Source: Onchocerca lupi
Taxonomy: Eukaryota > Nematoda > Chromadorea > Rhabditida > Onchocercidae
Direction: 5' to 3'
Length of the DNA stretch: 64,000 nt
Assembly (NCBI GenBank): GCA_028564675.1
Contig: JAOVVO010000015.1
Coordinates: 248,001-312,000, forward strand
Shown: positions 37,333 through 49,834 of the stretch, piece after piece
Numbering within the stretch: position 1 is the first letter of the stretch
Layout of the letters: every line of letters begins with the position of its first letter
Program-made: the position numbers and the translations under genes
Notes under the pieces: model-generated
What the model saw: the letters and a program-made list of their open reading frames with translations, nothing else
Databases searched by the model: none
What the model was told of the DNA's origin: nothing

Positions 37333-40000
37333 GGAGTTTGTAAATTGCTCACTTCTCAGACTGTTACTGCAGCAGTTTACCACGAGCTAAAAGATCTAAA
37401 ATTTTCAGTAAATAGTGTCGATAAATACTTGTTAAGTAGTTTGTTGGATTATAAAGAAAAGTAGCAACATTGCAAGTACAAACAACTGTATAAAAAACTA
37501 AAAGTCACATAGCTAATGCTGCAAATGTAAGTAATATAGTTTGTCCCGAGAACATAAAACAGTTCAAAATAAGATGAAATACACTCTATAATACCTCCAA
37601 ACTGTGGTCTAACTAACAATAACATCGTGACTGCGAACTTTATTTCATCCAAATATTAACAAACGTGTTACGAAAGACAATGAAAAATTGATTTTGACAT
37701 TTGATTACAACCAGATTTTGCTCTTGCAATATACGGATTTTGAAAAACCTTCAAACTGCACCCAACACCTAGTTCACCAAGTTCAATCCCGCACATCAAT
37801 TTTTAAAGATGTTCCAATTTGTTCCTATCATGGAGTCATTGTGGGCATTTTTATATTGCATTTTATCCTGTTTCATCTTATATTGTCTAAGATGAAACCA
37901 GGCAAACAACACCATATTATTTACTTGTTATTCCCAATTAAGTAAATTTTTACATTATAGATAAAATGCCAGAAATAAAAGCAATGCTATTACTTGTTGC
38001 AATTGGATATCGAATATGCTATTTCGATTGCCCAAAAATTTTCCAACCGTATCACTCAAAATTTACTAACAAACAGTAATGCGTGTTTGATGCAGGTCTA
38101 AATTCGAAAAAGTGGTGAAGATCGAATTTTAAACCTGCAATGTCATTATGAAATTAAATTATATATATACATATGTATATATCACTGAAGAACAAGATGG
38201 CATGATATATAATCCTCAAGGCATCTAGTCGTGAAATTCCAACTGCAAATGCTGTGAAACTTCCCACATTAAATTAATTGCATAATTGTAAAATTTAAGA
38301 ACAGAATTCATCCTAGTAGGAGTTAGATGAAATTGAAATAATAATTTTGTAAGGATCCTGATCACTAAACTTATGTATATAGCAACACATTGTTACGAAA
38401 CTGATGTACGTTAAAACCACGTAGATATCTAAAGGGATATCGCAATAATAAACATGTTGCGTGTTTAAGATTCTTTTCTCATTCACCTGCAAAATACAAT
38501 AATGCTTCTTATATTCTGACTTATTTAGACGTACTATAAATCACCAATTTGTTGCTTGATGAGAAATAACAGCAAACAAGTAGTACTGACTATCCAACAA
38601 CATACTGAACAATATAAAATTCATAACAGATGAATCTACATCAGCGACAGATATTGAAATATATCAGAAAAATGATATACGAGAATTCTTAACACCTCTT
38701 CAACTGGAATTGCAAAATTCTGATTCATTTGATATGAAATTGACGTACGCTAGTACTGAAAATCAATCTATTCGTAACATACTTTACAAGTAAAATTCAT
38801 ACAGTGATTTCAGATGAAAAATTTACATTTAGTGATTTCAGATGAAAAAAAAAAAAAGAGAATGTTGGATTCTCCTCCTCCCACTTGACATACTTGACCA
38901 CTCGTTCTAACAACCGCTCAACCATAAAAATGGAAATTTGAAAAAGTGCGACGATGACATGCCTTTGTGTAACGTTGACTGGGATCTTAATGAAAAACGA
39001 TGTGTTTATTGTAATTTTTCAATACAGTGTGTTGCAGAAATAGTTGATCAAATAGAATGATACTGTGAAAAAAAAAAAGACAGAAAAAGGAGCAAGCGAG
39101 AGGCTTATCTCGTTTTAACATCCATTTCACACATCTCAATAAAAGTACTGCTAATAAGAAGTAATGAAAAAAAAAAACTTAATTATTACCGATGAAAAAA
39201 TATTACTTACAGAAATTCATACTAATTGTTTTAGAAGTATTCACTATAAATTATTTTATTTATTATCATGGTAGGAAAAAAAGCTGTTATAAAGAAATTA
39301 TTTGTATAAGGAAACTATTGATTAAATTAATACCATAAAAAAAAAGGATCGTTCGCCTCATATCTATAGAGATTTTTTGCAAAAATGATAGAAGTTTGGA
39401 CATCGGAACTGGAAGCAAATCAATTTAAAAACGACAATCTGGTCCTATTTTGCTTGACATTCCAATAGCTTCTACAGTATCGTACTGAAAGGGAAGTTAT
39501 TGCTTGGCTTAATGATGTGTTAATTTTTGCAAGAAATTTTTGGAATTGTTAAATATTGATATCAAGAAAAACAGAGTGCAAGCTTATCACCGAAGAAATG
39601 AATACAATGAAGAAAATATTCTTGCAAGTATAAAAAATGAAGATGATCTTGACACAAGATAATCTTACATTTAGGTACATCCATTTACGCAGAAATTTCG
39701 ATAATGCATCTTTTGGATGGATATAACTTATTAAATATTAGTGTTAAGAAAAAAAATATTGTTAAAATTTCTGCACAAATATACTGTCCACAGAGTTGAT
39801 AATATATTTGTGCCGAAATTTCGGCAATATATTTTTTGAACAATTGATCCTTATGTTATACTCTTCATATTCCTTGGAGATGTCATTGTCAAAATATGAA
39901 CAGTACAATTCGACTAAATAATTAAATAACTGAATAAATATGTGTAGTGGAAGTGAAATTAATATAAATTAGCAGGCAAAACAATAGCTATTGAAATGAT

Positions 40001-40060
40001 GAATAGTTGATCTTAATGACGAATAGCTGACCTTTATGACCAATAGCTGACTTTATTGAC
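40001..40060. repeat. Tandem repeat, three 20-base units
   Basis: Three exact-length units follow each other, each of the form (G/C)AATAG(T/C)TGA then about eight variable bases ending TGAC. The units differ at a few positions, so it is an old minisatellite seed. Confidence 0.85.
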
Positions 40061-40575
40061 CGATTATGGATATGAATAGATAAGTGAAATAAATGAAAGA
40101 ATGAAGTAATCAATTAAATTTTTTGTTATTTATATGACTTTTCTGATATAGGATTTGGATGATATGGATATAATATGAAGACGGAGTGATATAATAGATA
40201 TTGTTGTGATATAGATTGTTTGTTAACTATGGATGTTATCAGTGGTGTGCAAATTGTTAGCGGCGATATCCGCAATACTGTGATTTATCTTATAGATGCT
40301 TTATGCTTTATTATTTTATTTTACTTGCTGATAAGAATGAAATAATTATAAGCTGTAGAATAATTAGTAGTTGTATTTATTCCCTCGGGTAGCATAATGT
40401 GTCAACATGCAACGTGCATATCAGCATCTAACTGATCGTGAAATTTTGAAAGACGAGAATTAAGGTATGATTGGTGAAGAGATTTGACGATTGTTGAAAA
40501 GGATATTGTTGAAAAGCACCATCATCAACAAATTGTGATTGGAGAAACGTTTGCCGAAGTGGGCGGTACAGCACT

Positions 40576-40606
40576 GATTGCAGGATTGGATGCACCAATG
40601 GACTAG
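40576..40606 (+). promoter_or_regulatory. Probable spliced-leader acceptor and upstream ATGs before the sFRP start
   Basis: GATTGCAG (ending 40582) precedes the start by 38 bases. After it come an ATG at 40590 (a 38-codon frame overlapping the main start in another frame) and an ATG at 40598 followed at once by GAC TAG, a two-codon frame. Both could reduce translation of the main frame if the leader is joined here. Confidence 0.4.
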
Positions 40607-40620
40607 TCTTGTCCGGACTG

Positions 40621-43375
40621 ATGGCACTGAACGAGTTGCTTCTGCTTTTCCTTCCAATCGGGACTTACGCTTATATTTCCGAGTCATGGGCAATGCTCAC
40701 GTCTGATCGACCATCCTCACCAAAATGTGTCGATATACCAAGAAATTTGACGCTTTGTTACGGTATACAAGTAAGTAAGCTGTACAACAAAAAAAAAAAA
40801 GCCAAAACCATTTACCCTTCTGATCCATCATCCTTCTTTTCCCTTCTTTCTTTATCTGAAATTTATATAGTTTCATTTTCAATATAAAAGAAAAATCTTC
40901 ATCATCATTGACTCTTCACTAAACAGTACTTTTACTAGTTAATCAAGTTGACAATTTAATCAATAATTTTCAGTATTCAACAATGCGTTTACCAAATTTG
41001 TTGGAGCATGAAACAGTGGATGAAGTGATAGAACAAGCAGCGCCGTGGATACCATTGCATCGGTTAAATTGTCATCCGGATACACAGGTTCTTACCCATT
41101 CATTCAATCTATGCGGAATAAGATTAAGGCATATCAGTCAGTATGATTCGGTTTTCATTAGAAATTTCTTTTAATTGACTACATTTCAGCTATTCTTATG
41201 TTCACTGTTTGCACCAGTTTGTCTGGCAACAATGGATCGCGAAATCTTGCCATGTCAGTCCTTATGTACTGCTGTTCAAAAGGTATAATTTGCTTCATAC
41301 GTTATTCAATTCGTAAGAAACTGAATCCGGAGAAAATTAAAGTACCGAAATAGCATATTTTTCAGGGATGTGAAAACAGAATGAGGCAATACGGTTTTCC
41401 ATGGCCAGAAATGCTGTCCTGCAATAAATATCCAAAAGATAATGACATGTGCATTGGTGCTGTATCGGAGAAGGCAACAAGTCTGTTTTCACTTGGCTAA
41501 TACTACTACTTCTAGTGCGCGATACTTGCATATCCTTGCAAATCCTCAGCAGATCCGTTCATTATTACTTATTTCAAATCTGATATTATGGAAGTGGGTA
41601 AATGTGTAACGAATTGTTTGCCTTTGGGGATTTGTTGGAAGTGCTCAGACTTGGAATTAAGGGGTTAAGATTGGGGCTGCTAGTGACAGGGTAGGCAGCA
41701 AAGGCAGGCGCAATATTACTAAGAGTGCCGCGTGTCGACGAGCTGTCAGGCGGCGTTCTTTCATCGTTCACCGATTGATATCTCAGCTCGTCATATTTTC
41801 AGACCTTAGTGATACGTGTTCATCGTGCAGTCAGGTCAGCACATACGAGAATATACTCGATCATTATTGTCGATCTCAAATAGGTTTCCATTTCACATTC
41901 TTCTGCTTTTTGAAAAACCTTCTCTTCTTTAATTTCATTTGATCCTCTTTGTAAGCCTCATTTTCACTTTCCTCATATTATATGATTATGTTTAATTTCT
42001 AAAAACAATTCCATCTTGTTGCAGTATACATCTTAAAAAAATGCCTAGACATTTGAAATACACCTTTTAGCATAATGAAATTGTCTTCAAATTACAAATG
42101 GTGGAGGTTGGGAGCTTTGCTTCAAACATACAGTGAATATTTAGATCAAATAATATAAGAACTGGTGATTTACTGAGAGTTCAACTCCAATTATTCGTTA
42201 ACAATTTAAAAAAGAAAGAAGATATTACAGTAGTGAAAGCACGAATCGGAGGCATCAATAAATCATACGTGAGTGTCCGAAAGGCACGTTCGCTCAAGAG
42301 ATCTGATAGACGCAGGTGCTTTTTTGTTCTCCTCATTGTTTCTACAGTTTCCCTATTTACAACTTTTCTTTTGGCCATTCCTTGTCGCTTTCCAAGCATT
42401 AAAGGTCAAGGTATTCCTTCTAAAGTGAAGAGTGCAATCAACAATAATTAATCGATGAAACTGGGCCACACGTAGCACCAGTAAATTTACAATGCGCAGT
42501 GATAACATTAGGAAGAATAAAGAACTATTCGCATGTAAATCAGAAAGTTCAGTAGTTGGAAGCAACTTTTACGCAACAGAGATAACATGGAATGCAGAGA
42601 AATAATTGGAGCTGATTACGGAATCAAGGAAGCGAAATTATGGTAGGATTAATCAGAGCACTATGTGAAACGTTTACAAGGAGTAGTAGATGCGATCTTC
42701 TAGAGTTTTGATCGAATAGTACTACAAGTTTATAATGTCAGATTTATTCAAAATCAGACTTGAAAAAGTGGATAAGAATGAAATGAACAGATCGTCCTGA
42801 ATCATTTTTCTAATCTATCTCACATCAAATAACTTCCACATATAACTTAATTTTTCTTCTCAGTTCTGTACAAAGATGTAGTATGTCAACATTTATTCCA
42901 TGAGCCATTTTTCAGATCAGTAGGTCGAGATACGGTGATTCATTTTTCTGCCAATCGCGGGTGTCCTTGCCATTTCAGCGGAACAGGAGATCTACGCTTT
43001 CTCATCATGGCTGATCAAAATGATAGAGGCGATTTTATTGCAAATCTGATACTACCCTGGAGAAATACCGACAAGGTAATCTCATAATAAATGAGTCATA
43101 TATGAGATGAAAGTAGAAAAATCCAAGACAATACTTCATGACTATTCTAGTATTTTAGTCATGAAGTATTGCAATGTAAAGATTATTCATATTGCAGATC
43201 TTAAAGGTAAAATATCTTGGAATCTTAATGTTCATAATTTCTGGAATAATTCAATGCTTATTTTCAGCCTTTCAAAAGAGCCATCCGAAGCTTCCGTAAA
43301 TTGAATTGCCAATCCCTAGGAAGGGAAATAAGGGAAAGTGCCTATCGCCGAAGCCTTCACCGCAAAGGTCACTGA
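40621..43375 (+). CDS. sfrp-1: Secreted Frizzled-related protein (CRD plus netrin-like domain)
   Basis: Eight exons: 40621-40770, 40974-41087, 41190-41282, 41366-41480, 41803-41883, 42231-42315, 42916-43075, 43268-43375; total 301 residues, usual for sFRPs. These secreted proteins bind Wnt through a Frizzled-like cysteine-rich domain and tune Wnt gradients; SFRP-1 does so along the body axis of C. elegans. The N-terminus (LLLLFLPIGTYAYIS) is a signal peptide. The CRD, about residues 31-145, has the ten expected Cys: KC, LCYG, LNCHP, FLCS, PVC, LPC, SLC, GC, LSC, DMC. The netrin-like part follows with TCSSC, HYC, VKARIGGINK, a basic patch (RKARSLKRSDRRR), RGCPCHF, and a strongly basic tail with LNC that could bind heparan sulphate. 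No transmembrane segments, so it is not a Frizzled receptor. Two upstream ATGs precede the start. Confidence 0.94.
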
Positions 43376-45120
43376 ACATTATTGTGTTGTTTCTAACCAC
43401 AAAATATATCGCGAAGTCTCTGCAACCTTATGCCTATCAGCCCTTTCTTACCATAAAATCAATTTATGCAAAAATATTTTTTCGCTTTGACTCATTTCCG
43501 TCATACATGTAGGTAAACAAAATATTCTGATTTTACCACCGTTTTGCTACAAAAAAATAAAAATAATAATACAGAAATTTGGTACTCCCACTAACTCTGT
43601 GCTTCATAATGATCCCATATGGAGCATTTGATAATATAAATGACGCTGAAAAGTGAGACACCGTCCATGTAGACTCCGTATAGTCCGCATTTTCTCATCT
43701 AGTAAATACACTTGTTGCATGTGATCCGCAAACTGTGTTCTTCACATTTTCACTGTACAAATATATTTCTCGTTAGCAATTTAATAGAAATATTTGATTT
43801 GATGTACAAAACCTTTCCCAAGTTAACATGTGATATTTATCTGAAAGCCATTCAGTACATGAAATTTCCAATGAGAAGCATGTCCCAAATCAATTTTAAC
43901 GGCGGATAATTTTCTTAATAACAAGCACTCTTTAAAATCATAATTCTAGTATAAAATAATGAACGTCCAGATATTCCATTTGAATCCAGAAAATGTAAAT
44001 TAATCCTATTACGAGAGTGACCATGTGAGAAAAGGTACGACAGATATATGAAATGAATATCTTCAAAAACATATCAGAGTATTCAATAACATGTCAATGG
44101 CAAGAACTCCCAGTACGATCAAAAACTTATCTGACATGGTTTTTTTAAGTTCAATTAAAACTGTGCGAAGAAAACATAAACACAGACCAATGGATTGATA
44201 TATTCGACAAGTATATACATAGTTGTTCGGTTATTGTAGCTATCTTGAAGGACGCTTTATGCTGGGGAAAATGCTTGCGAAGCATATATTGTTACCATTA
44301 TCACGAGATGTGTTATATAGGAGCTTTTAAAAGCAAAGATGATTCTCTGATTGGATTATTTCAACAAAAATACGGTGAAATCATAATTAGAAATATAAAT
44401 AAAAAGAAAGAAAAATTTTACTAAAACCAACAATTTCAAAGAAATTACCGAAAAAAGAAAATAAGATGACAAATGGTCCTTTGCAACTTCGTGCACCATC
44501 CTCAACCTCACGTAAATTCTAAATCCTGAAAGAGAGGTGAATGAATTACGAGATTTCCTGTTTCTTCAAATGATATTAACGCCACGCGAATGGGATGAAA
44601 GGAAGGGGAATTCGAAATTCAAAATTCAAAAACGCTCGTTAAACCATTTCATTAATTCCAGTGTCGGTTTTAAGCTGGCAACAAAGCGGCCGGTCAGTAT
44701 TTCGCGGTTGGCTAATGAATGAAAATGGTGAAGCCGTCTCGGTGGCTTTATAATGAGCAATCATTTATTTTTTCGTTGTTGATAGGTTGCAAAATGTTGG
44801 GTATTTGTCGAATTGACGAGGTTTATTGTAGATTAACAGCATGGATAGCTCGAGAATACTTCGTATCTTTTTGCTTTCTAGCTATTAGTGAAGTTCTTTG
44901 ATAGATCCACAGTGCTTTACTTTCTAGCTATTAGTTTACCGTATTAGTGCAAACATTCTCATGATAGCAATAGGAAATTTCACCGAGAAAGATCAAAAAT
45001 CCGAATAAAGGCGAGAGAATGATGTGATACGAGAACGGTGCATTGTTTGGAAGCTATTACTATGTTGTTTTTATTGAAATTGCCAAGTACAACTCATTGA
45101 CGAATTCCAGGATATCAAGA
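43376..45120. other. Intergenic spacer, no gene seen
   Basis: This 1.7-kb AT-rich stretch separates two plus-strand genes. Frames at 43712-43909, 44537-44722 and 44719-44901 are 60-65 codons long, unspliced and featureless, and are taken as chance. Confidence 0.5.
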
Positions 45121-48100
45121 ATGTCATCGAATGATGACTGTTCCATTAGCAAACAGACCAATTCACCGATGGATTACAACAGTATGAAAAGCTTCACAAT
45201 ATCAATTTCATCAGTAACGGGACAGAAATGGGAAGAGAGTGTAACATTATGCGAGACTATTGACAGTTTAAAGGTAACCAGTTTTTCCGCATATTAAGCT
45301 ATTACGATTTGAACGAGTGCTTGCATATCAATTAAAGTCAATGTGAGATTTTAGATTTGTTTGACAAATATTACTTTTGTTTCACATAGAGGAGAAATGC
45401 TGGTTACTCTAATTTCACTGAACATTAGGCATTTGCGGAATGAATCCATGATTAGTCTTCCTTTCCTGTACAGCTTATATCCAACATTTCACTTCACATA
45501 CAAAACATTTACCGAATATTATGCATCTTTTTAGCAGTTTATGAACTGTTTATATATAATTTCTTCATTTCTGGAATCGTTGTATGTTGTCCGCTATCAC
45601 TATGTAACAAATCGAAATTGATGTGCATAAAGCTTTGTAATTCTCAATGAATTAACTATTTCATTGTCGTAATCAGTGATAAGTACATTAACTTCAAAAT
45701 TTGCGAACTTTAGATGAAAATCTGGCATCGCACAGGTCTCTTTCCTTATCATCAAGGTCTAATTTTCGACGATTTGTCGTTATCAGAATTGTGTGGACAA
45801 ACACTACTATATGAACTTGGCATCCGAAGTAATTCACTAGTGCGTCTAGTTGTCATCACACGATCGGGACCGCTGGCATTAACAGTTCCTGAAAAACTCT
45901 CAGCAGTTCCATGTTCTGTACAAGTTGAACAGTTCGTTCTCCCAATTTTTTAGTGTTTTTCATATTGTAATTGTGACTTGAGATACTTAGCATAGACTTT
46001 AAGCTTAAATTTCTGGAAAGCCTCTTTTTGTTTAGTTTATATGTTACGTAGAAAGTCTTATCATTAATATATTTGAGTATTTTGAAAGATTCGAAACTCT
46101 AGACTGCTTATAATTGCAGGAATAAAGACGATTGTTGTGAAGAATTACGTTTGTTCGATGAACAGAATTTAGATGAAAATCGTCGAACCCTATTTCGAAT
46201 GTGCGAGTTGCGACGGCAGATGAAACAGAATGCTTCAGCGAAACCGACTGTAAATGCTAGCGTAGGTTTCACATCATCGATATAGTGAAGTGGACAATTG
46301 ATAATGTATATGTAGATACTACATAGGTAAGAGTTCCGTGCAGTATGCATCTAATAAGTGAATCACTGATTGATAGCGAAACCAAGAAATGTTTGTTCCG
46401 ATGTTTCTTTTTAATTTTTTGCAGTTTTTTTTAAAAAGTATTATGGATGTTGTAATAGTCAGTCATTATTCTTGAGGATTGAAACTGCTTTCTTCCACTT
46501 AAATAATTTGATCTTTCCAAAATGGAGCCGCAAAATATCCACCTCAAGCAATCGTTAGAATATTCATTTTCGGATTGCAAATTGGTCTATAATTATGAAT
46601 TAGGAAAACGAATAATACAGAATCTAAAGAATTTTACCTTATTATTTTTATCTTTCTCACCAATGAATAATGATGACAAAGCGCTACTGTTGCTTGGATT
46701 TACAAATCAAATTTAAGGAGAAGCAAGTGCTTTCGGCTCCAGAAGATACAAGTGCTAAAGAAAGTTCTGCTGGTGATACGGAGTGTGATGATGATAAAAG
46801 CTGTTCTTGCAGTGGTATTAGCTCTTCTGCCAAGGTTTTCATTTGCATAAATATTCATTCACTGAAATACAATAACTGTATCAGTAGCAGGAAAAAATTT
46901 CCAGCGTAAGCATTGACATATAAGTTACTTCAGGTTTTCGAAGCTGCAACATTGTCTGGAGCAAAAAGTGGAGATAGAAGGAGTCGTCAGAATCCTAGTA
47001 AAGGTTCTGTTTTCAAGGATTTTGGAAAATTCAGAGTAGTCAGTTCGTTTTTCAGACTGTTTTTCTTTAGAAGAAGCGCCAAATGTTTGCCATAGCGAAT
47101 CGGTGAATAATTCTGCTCGTGATCGACTGCTTATTATGATGCATCCGCGTGCCTCTTCGCCTACAACAGATTTGAATACTCATTCTGAGGATGGTTCTGA
47201 ATTCTCTTCTGGAGTGATAGTTTGTGATCTCAGCAACGAATTCAGAAGGTATGCTTTATACAATATTGTATACTCATTCCTTGTTCATCTTAATGCTTAA
47301 GAAAATCAGGTCGACTGCTGCCACTTTATCCTTACTTTCCACTAGCGTCCCGCTCTCCTTCCATTTCAGTTCAAATCGTGATCATCAGCAGTTCCATTCA
47401 GAAGAATCTAAATCTTCAACCAGCCGTTTCTAGATTGCGTGTACGTCGTAAACATCATGGAGTGGGTAACGGATCCACAGCAATTCAAAGAACTCGAGCC
47501 AGAAGCAAGCCAAGAATACCGCTTGCAGCTCTTTCTCATCACCATAGAGTATAATATTCCTTATTACTTCTTTGTTATCTCAACTTATCACTTTCACTTT
47601 GTTTTTATGAGCCTGAACTTGCAATCATTTCCAGAAAGCTAGGTTTATATATATCAAAGGACCAATATTTCCTAGTCTCCGACTTCCGGTTTTACGCAGA
47701 CATACCTTTCGTCCAAGTAATACATGTAAATGATTGTAAATTATTTTTATTAGAATAACTTATTTTTATGTTTACGCAAACGTTTTCAATTCAGCAATCT
47801 GTTGCTAGGCATTTTAACGGGATAAATCCGCTGTATATATTGAGCTCTCACCTTTCTGATGGCGATTGTTATTGACACTTCAGCGCTGGTCAGTACAAGG
47901 GAAAGGGAAGGATAAGAATTTTGAATTATGAAAAAATTTCACAGGGCTCAGATGTAACCTCAAGCGATGATGAACTCCCACATCGACGCATAACCGAAGC
48001 AAACTTTTCATGTTCAGCATTTCGTCGTCCTTCAGCTGTTTCACGAGCGCAGAAAGTTCTTATTGGGTATCAGTCTCAGCAGCGTTGCAGTGCTTGTGCT

Positions 48101-48294
48101 GTCAAATTGAACAATTTTTCAGTTGCATTTCAGTGCAGGTGAGTAATATTTCAAATAGCAGTTTGCTTTTGTTAATATTACATTTCTTATTTCTACTGTA
48201 TTTCAGATGCGGGAAAACTTTATGCGCTCGACATCGTCCTGCTGAAATGCACACATGTACACGCGTTCGTAAACTGCAAGATGTCAGCGATTGA
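45121..48294 (+). CDS. Ubiquitin-like / AN1-type zinc-finger protein (ZFAND4-like)
   Basis: Probable exons: 45121-45273, 45714-45931, 46120-46249, 46718-46834, 46934-47042, 47071-47248, 47389-47548, 47635-47716, 47952-48138, 48207-48294 (473 residues). The N-terminal part (about residues 19-95) has a ubiquitin fold: SFTISISSVTGQKWEESV, FDDLSLSELC, LYELGIRSNSLVRLVV. The C-terminus is an AN1 zinc finger: CSAC, then FQCRCGKTLCARHRPAEMHTC, with all Cys/His ligands. Between them lies a long low-complexity region rich in Ser and acidic residues. This order matches vertebrate ZFAND4 (ANUBL1), whose biochemical role is not established; ubiquitin or proteasome binding is inferred. Ends are sure, but three junctions are not: the donor at 45931 is weak, the seventh exon needs an acceptor 19 bases past a stronger one, and the ninth may begin at 47945. 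Confidence 0.82.
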
Positions 48295-48678
48295 AAATAT
48301 TAAGTTTAGGTTGTACAAAAATGTACATGTGTTATTTGCAATAATTCCAACTTCAGTATCATTCAACAAAAAAGTTGAAAGCAGCAAATTTCGTTATCGT
48401 TACATCATCCTATTTTAAGGGGTCATTGCACTCCTCCATTTCACTAACTGTTAATCTCTCATAATCACGGAATGCAAACATTAACTATGTTCTATGCAGA
48501 TCTGTTCCGTATGTTCTGACTGTATGAAATTAGATTGATCAGCAGTGCTTTCAGATTGGTAGCTGAGAGAGACAGTCAGTATATATGCTCTAATAATTTT
48601 TTTTTTATCTCCAATGTTTCCAAAAGTAATGGAGGGACTAAAAATTATCATTTGCTTTTCAATAACTTGTGTGCAAGT

Positions 48679-49080
48679 TTAATGATGATAAGTTGAATTG
48701 GTAAGCCAATTTTTGAATTCGATTATCTCTTCAACCACTCTATATTCTTCAATTTGTGGGGAAGCACACAATCTCGCCTGCAATGTAAACCAAACCTTAA
48801 GTAAAAAGCATGTTCGATAGCTCGTGATCGACAATGACTTTTCAAGTTCATCAGTTTGCATTAATTTGCGTACGATTTTTTCTTGGAAACCCATTAAAAC
48901 TATTTTAGTTATTTGGATAACAAAGATCTCTAATACACTGTACATGTTGTTTATGCTTGAAAAAAATCTCGATAATGCTTGAAAAACTACTTCCGCCTCT
49001 GTTGTCTGAGATTTTTTGAGGGTGCTCAAATTTTTTGTAATGGGTAATATCTTGAGCGGTCTGATGTTCTTTTGTACCAT
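48679..49080 (-). CDS. Unrecognised single-exon open frame, 133 codons
   Basis: The longest uninterrupted frame in the gene-poor region, starting MVQKNIRPLKILPITKN. It is mixed hydrophobic and charged, with no signal peptide, no low-complexity bias and no motif I can name. In sequence this AT-rich a 133-codon frame is uncommon but not decisive. It could be a small gene, an exon, or remains of an inserted element. Confidence 0.25.
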   Translation of the reverse strand: MVQKNIRPLKILPITKNLSTLKKSQTTEAEVVFQALSRFFSSINNMYSVLEIFVIQITKIVLMGFQEKIVRKLMQTDELEKSLSITSYRTCFLLKVWFTLQARLCASPQIEEYRVVEEIIEFKNWLTNSTYHH

Positions 49081-49789
49081 TATACAGCTTTTATATGTCT
49101 TTCTTGAAAAAATATGACTAAGGAAAGTGTCTTCAGTGCTCTATGCTAATAATCTTGAGTATTTGTTTACAGCGTTGCTATAAAGCCTTATATAATATCA
49201 TGTATAACCATAATGGTAGTAGAAGTTTGATCGGAACTCTACAGGTTGTCCCCATAATATTTTTAATAGACCAAAATGAAAAGCGCAACGCGTCTTCTGA
49301 TTTCTCCGAGATCCCCAATACCCAAACTGGTTAGACCTAGAATTCTTGCTACTGCTTTTACACGAGTGACTCTTGCAGTTATGTTTGTGCTACGAAATTA
49401 TGTAAAAGTGATTGTGCATCGGTCAAAGTGTGCTAATTAAAGTCGAACGAGTTCTTTCGTTCTATTTTTAAGCTTAAAGGTACTTCTGGGACAATAACAC
49501 CTGTGTGGAAAAACTATTTAAATGAGATTATCAGGGTCAGTTTTGGAATGTTCATAAGAAACTTTTTATGAATCAAAAATCATTTGAATGTCGTCTAGGT
49601 TTCGGAATGAGATTCTCGTGTATGCTTCTAACATCCTGTGATTAATATTGGAATGCTCACATGTCTGAGATGTGGGAGATGAATTTCGACTCCCTAAGAT
49701 ATCGTTGAAAGAAACTCTTAGCGAATAATATTTAGTATGTAAAAAATCACTTTTAGAAGCTTCATCGGCTATCTTATCGACCAATCTTT

Positions 49790-49791
<2 letters not shown>

Positions 49792-49833
<42 letters not shown>
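49792..49833. repeat. Homopolymer of about 42 T
   Basis: An uninterrupted T-run from 49792 to 49833. On the minus strand it is a poly(A) tract, which could be the tail of a retroposed sequence lying at higher coordinates, but I saw no poly(A) signal or parent gene there. Run length in assemblies is often unreliable. Confidence 0.85.

Positions 49834-49834
<1 letters not shown>

Larger units (their letters stand above)
37333..40620. other. Intergenic region between TFAM-like and Frizzled-related genes
   Basis: The two neighbours are divergent, so this 3.3 kb should hold both promoters. It contains an AT dinucleotide tract (about 38159-38181), two copies of AGTGATTTCAGATGAAAAA (about 38803-38848), a 14-base palindrome near 39812, and a 20-base tandem repeat at 40001-40060. 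No protein-coding frame is supported; the 85-codon frame at 37688-37945 has no family features. Confidence 0.5.

Noticed and set aside
40460..40887. Overlapping minus-strand frames opposite the first sFRP exon
   Set aside because: Shadows of the real plus-strand exon and of a poly-A tract.
46108..46350. 80-codon minus-strand frame
   Set aside because: It lies opposite the third exon of the ZFAND4-like gene and mirrors its composition.
47790..47880. Possible extra ZFAND4-like exon after CAATTCAG
   Set aside because: Its only open frame does not fit the phase of the preceding donor and it ends in TGA before any donor.
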